NCBI GenBank assembly: GCA_963580455.1
Contig: OY756970.1
Location: 310,001-374,000, forward strand
Source: Euonymus europaeus
Taxonomy: Eukaryota > Streptophyta > Magnoliopsida > Celastrales > Celastraceae
Direction: 5' to 3'
Length of the DNA stretch: 64,000 nucleotides
In this document: positions 63,957 to 64,000 of the stretch, one piece after another
How the letters are laid out: each line of letters begins with the position of its first letter
Position numbering within the stretch: the first letter of the stretch is position 1
Position numbers and translations under genes: made by a program
The notes under the pieces: model-generated
The model's input: only the letters and a program-made list of their open reading frames with translations
Databases searched by the model: none
Told to the model about the DNA's origin: nothing

Positions 63957-64000
63957 TAGTGTGAAACCAAGCTAAAAATTACCGAATTCAGAACTCGGAG
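63957..64000 (+). repeat. Partial monomer at the right window edge
   Basis: The first 44 bases of copy 371, ending in AACTCGGAG. It has AAACCAAG and AAAATTACCG variants. The array clearly continues beyond the window, as it probably does on the left, since position 1 is already in phase with the repeat. Confidence 0.95.

Larger units (their letters stand above)
1..64000 (+). repeat. 173-bp satellite DNA array, 370 complete monomers
   Basis: The entire window is head-to-tail copies of one unit that begins TAGTGTGAAATCAAGCTAAA. Copy starts fall at 1, 174, 347, 520, 694 and so on to 63957. All copies are in the same orientation, with no inversion, gap or inserted foreign sequence. I count 355 units of 173 bp, nine of 167, three of 174 and three of 172; these sum exactly to the start of the last partial copy. 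Neighbouring copies differ by a few to about fifteen substitutions. Long arrays of 150-180 bp units are typical of eukaryotic centromeric or pericentromeric heterochromatin, where such units can carry CENH3/CENP-A nucleosomes. The centromeric role here is inferred from length and organisation only. The family is not identified; a plant source is likely but unproven. Confidence 0.97.
53900..64000 (+). other. Array domain IV
   Basis: Marked by ATCATAAACTCC, CAACCAATATTC or CAACCAATAATC, ATCCAGAACGCCAGGAACG, GGATTTTAGAG, GTAAACAAACC, CGTGTCTAAC, GTGTGACATC and AACAACATTTC. It shares AAAATTACCG with GTCAAAGG with domain III but has no 167-bp monomer. The border near 53.9 kb is gradual. Confidence 0.6.

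Noticed and set aside
1..64000. CRISPR array
   Set aside because: The repeats are contiguous 173-bp units with no unique spacers, and variation is spread by substitution.
1..64000. Primate alpha satellite because of the similar length
   Set aside because: Length is similar, but the sequence does not resemble the alpha consensus as I know it, and no CENP-B box is present.
1..64000. Transposon, retrotransposon or LTR insertion; rDNA, tRNA or other RNA gene
   Set aside because: Every 173-bp phase point from 1 to 63957 is accounted for, so no room remains for inserted sequence. No rRNA or tRNA-like motif was seen.
1..64000. Inverted monomers or an array orientation switch
   Set aside because: All copies read TAGTGTG..AAG on the plus strand. 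I found no stretch in reverse orientation.

Overview
The whole 64,000-base window is one tandem satellite-DNA array. I found no protein-coding gene, RNA gene, transposon or unique-sequence stretch. The unit is 173 bp, about 42% G+C, and every copy runs in the same orientation. If the phase is set at the TAGTGTG that opens the window, I count 370 complete monomers plus a 44-base partial at the right edge. The arithmetic closes exactly: 355 units of 173 bp, nine of 167 bp, three of 174 bp and three of 172 bp total 63,956 bases. Arrays of this kind belong to eukaryotic nuclear heterochromatin, most often centromeric or pericentromeric. The unit length lies in the range of centromere satellites such as plant CEN180-type, CentO and Tyba repeats and primate alpha satellite. 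I do not recognise the consensus with certainty, so no species or family name is assigned. A plant is the most plausible source, by inference only.

The monomer has notable internal structure (monomer coordinates, valid for the first copy). It has an 11-bp perfect inverted repeat (31-41 with 124-134), a perfect 10-bp palindrome TTTACGTAAA (67-76) and an imperfect hairpin (92-122). It also has one EcoRI-type site (28-33) and one SacI-type site (162-167). The stretch from about 45 to 95 is strongly conserved, and about 138-158 is the most variable. CpG is over-represented (12 sites, observed/expected about 1.6), yet many recurrent variants are CpG transitions. One strand is A-rich (66 A to 35 T per unit) across all 64 kb.

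Four broad domains can be told apart by diagnostic variants. Domain I (about 1-10,700) holds a multi-monomer block seen in three long copies and one short copy. Domain II (about 10,700-38,000) carries young 7-mer and 10-mer tandem duplications at 14.3-20.0 kb and several 3- to 14-mer duplications. Domain III (about 38,000-53,900) has the most regular higher-order organisation and holds all nine 167-bp short monomers. Domain IV (about 53,900-64,000) carries 3-, 6-, 12- and 14-mer duplications. The array therefore has many overlapping segmental duplications, all in monomer register, rather than one uniform higher-order repeat. This is the pattern expected from repeated unequal exchange or break-repair amplification. 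Duplication boundaries were read by eye and are good to a few tens of bases.

Short open reading frames of 60-73 codons on the minus strand are by-products of the repeat and are not annotated as genes.
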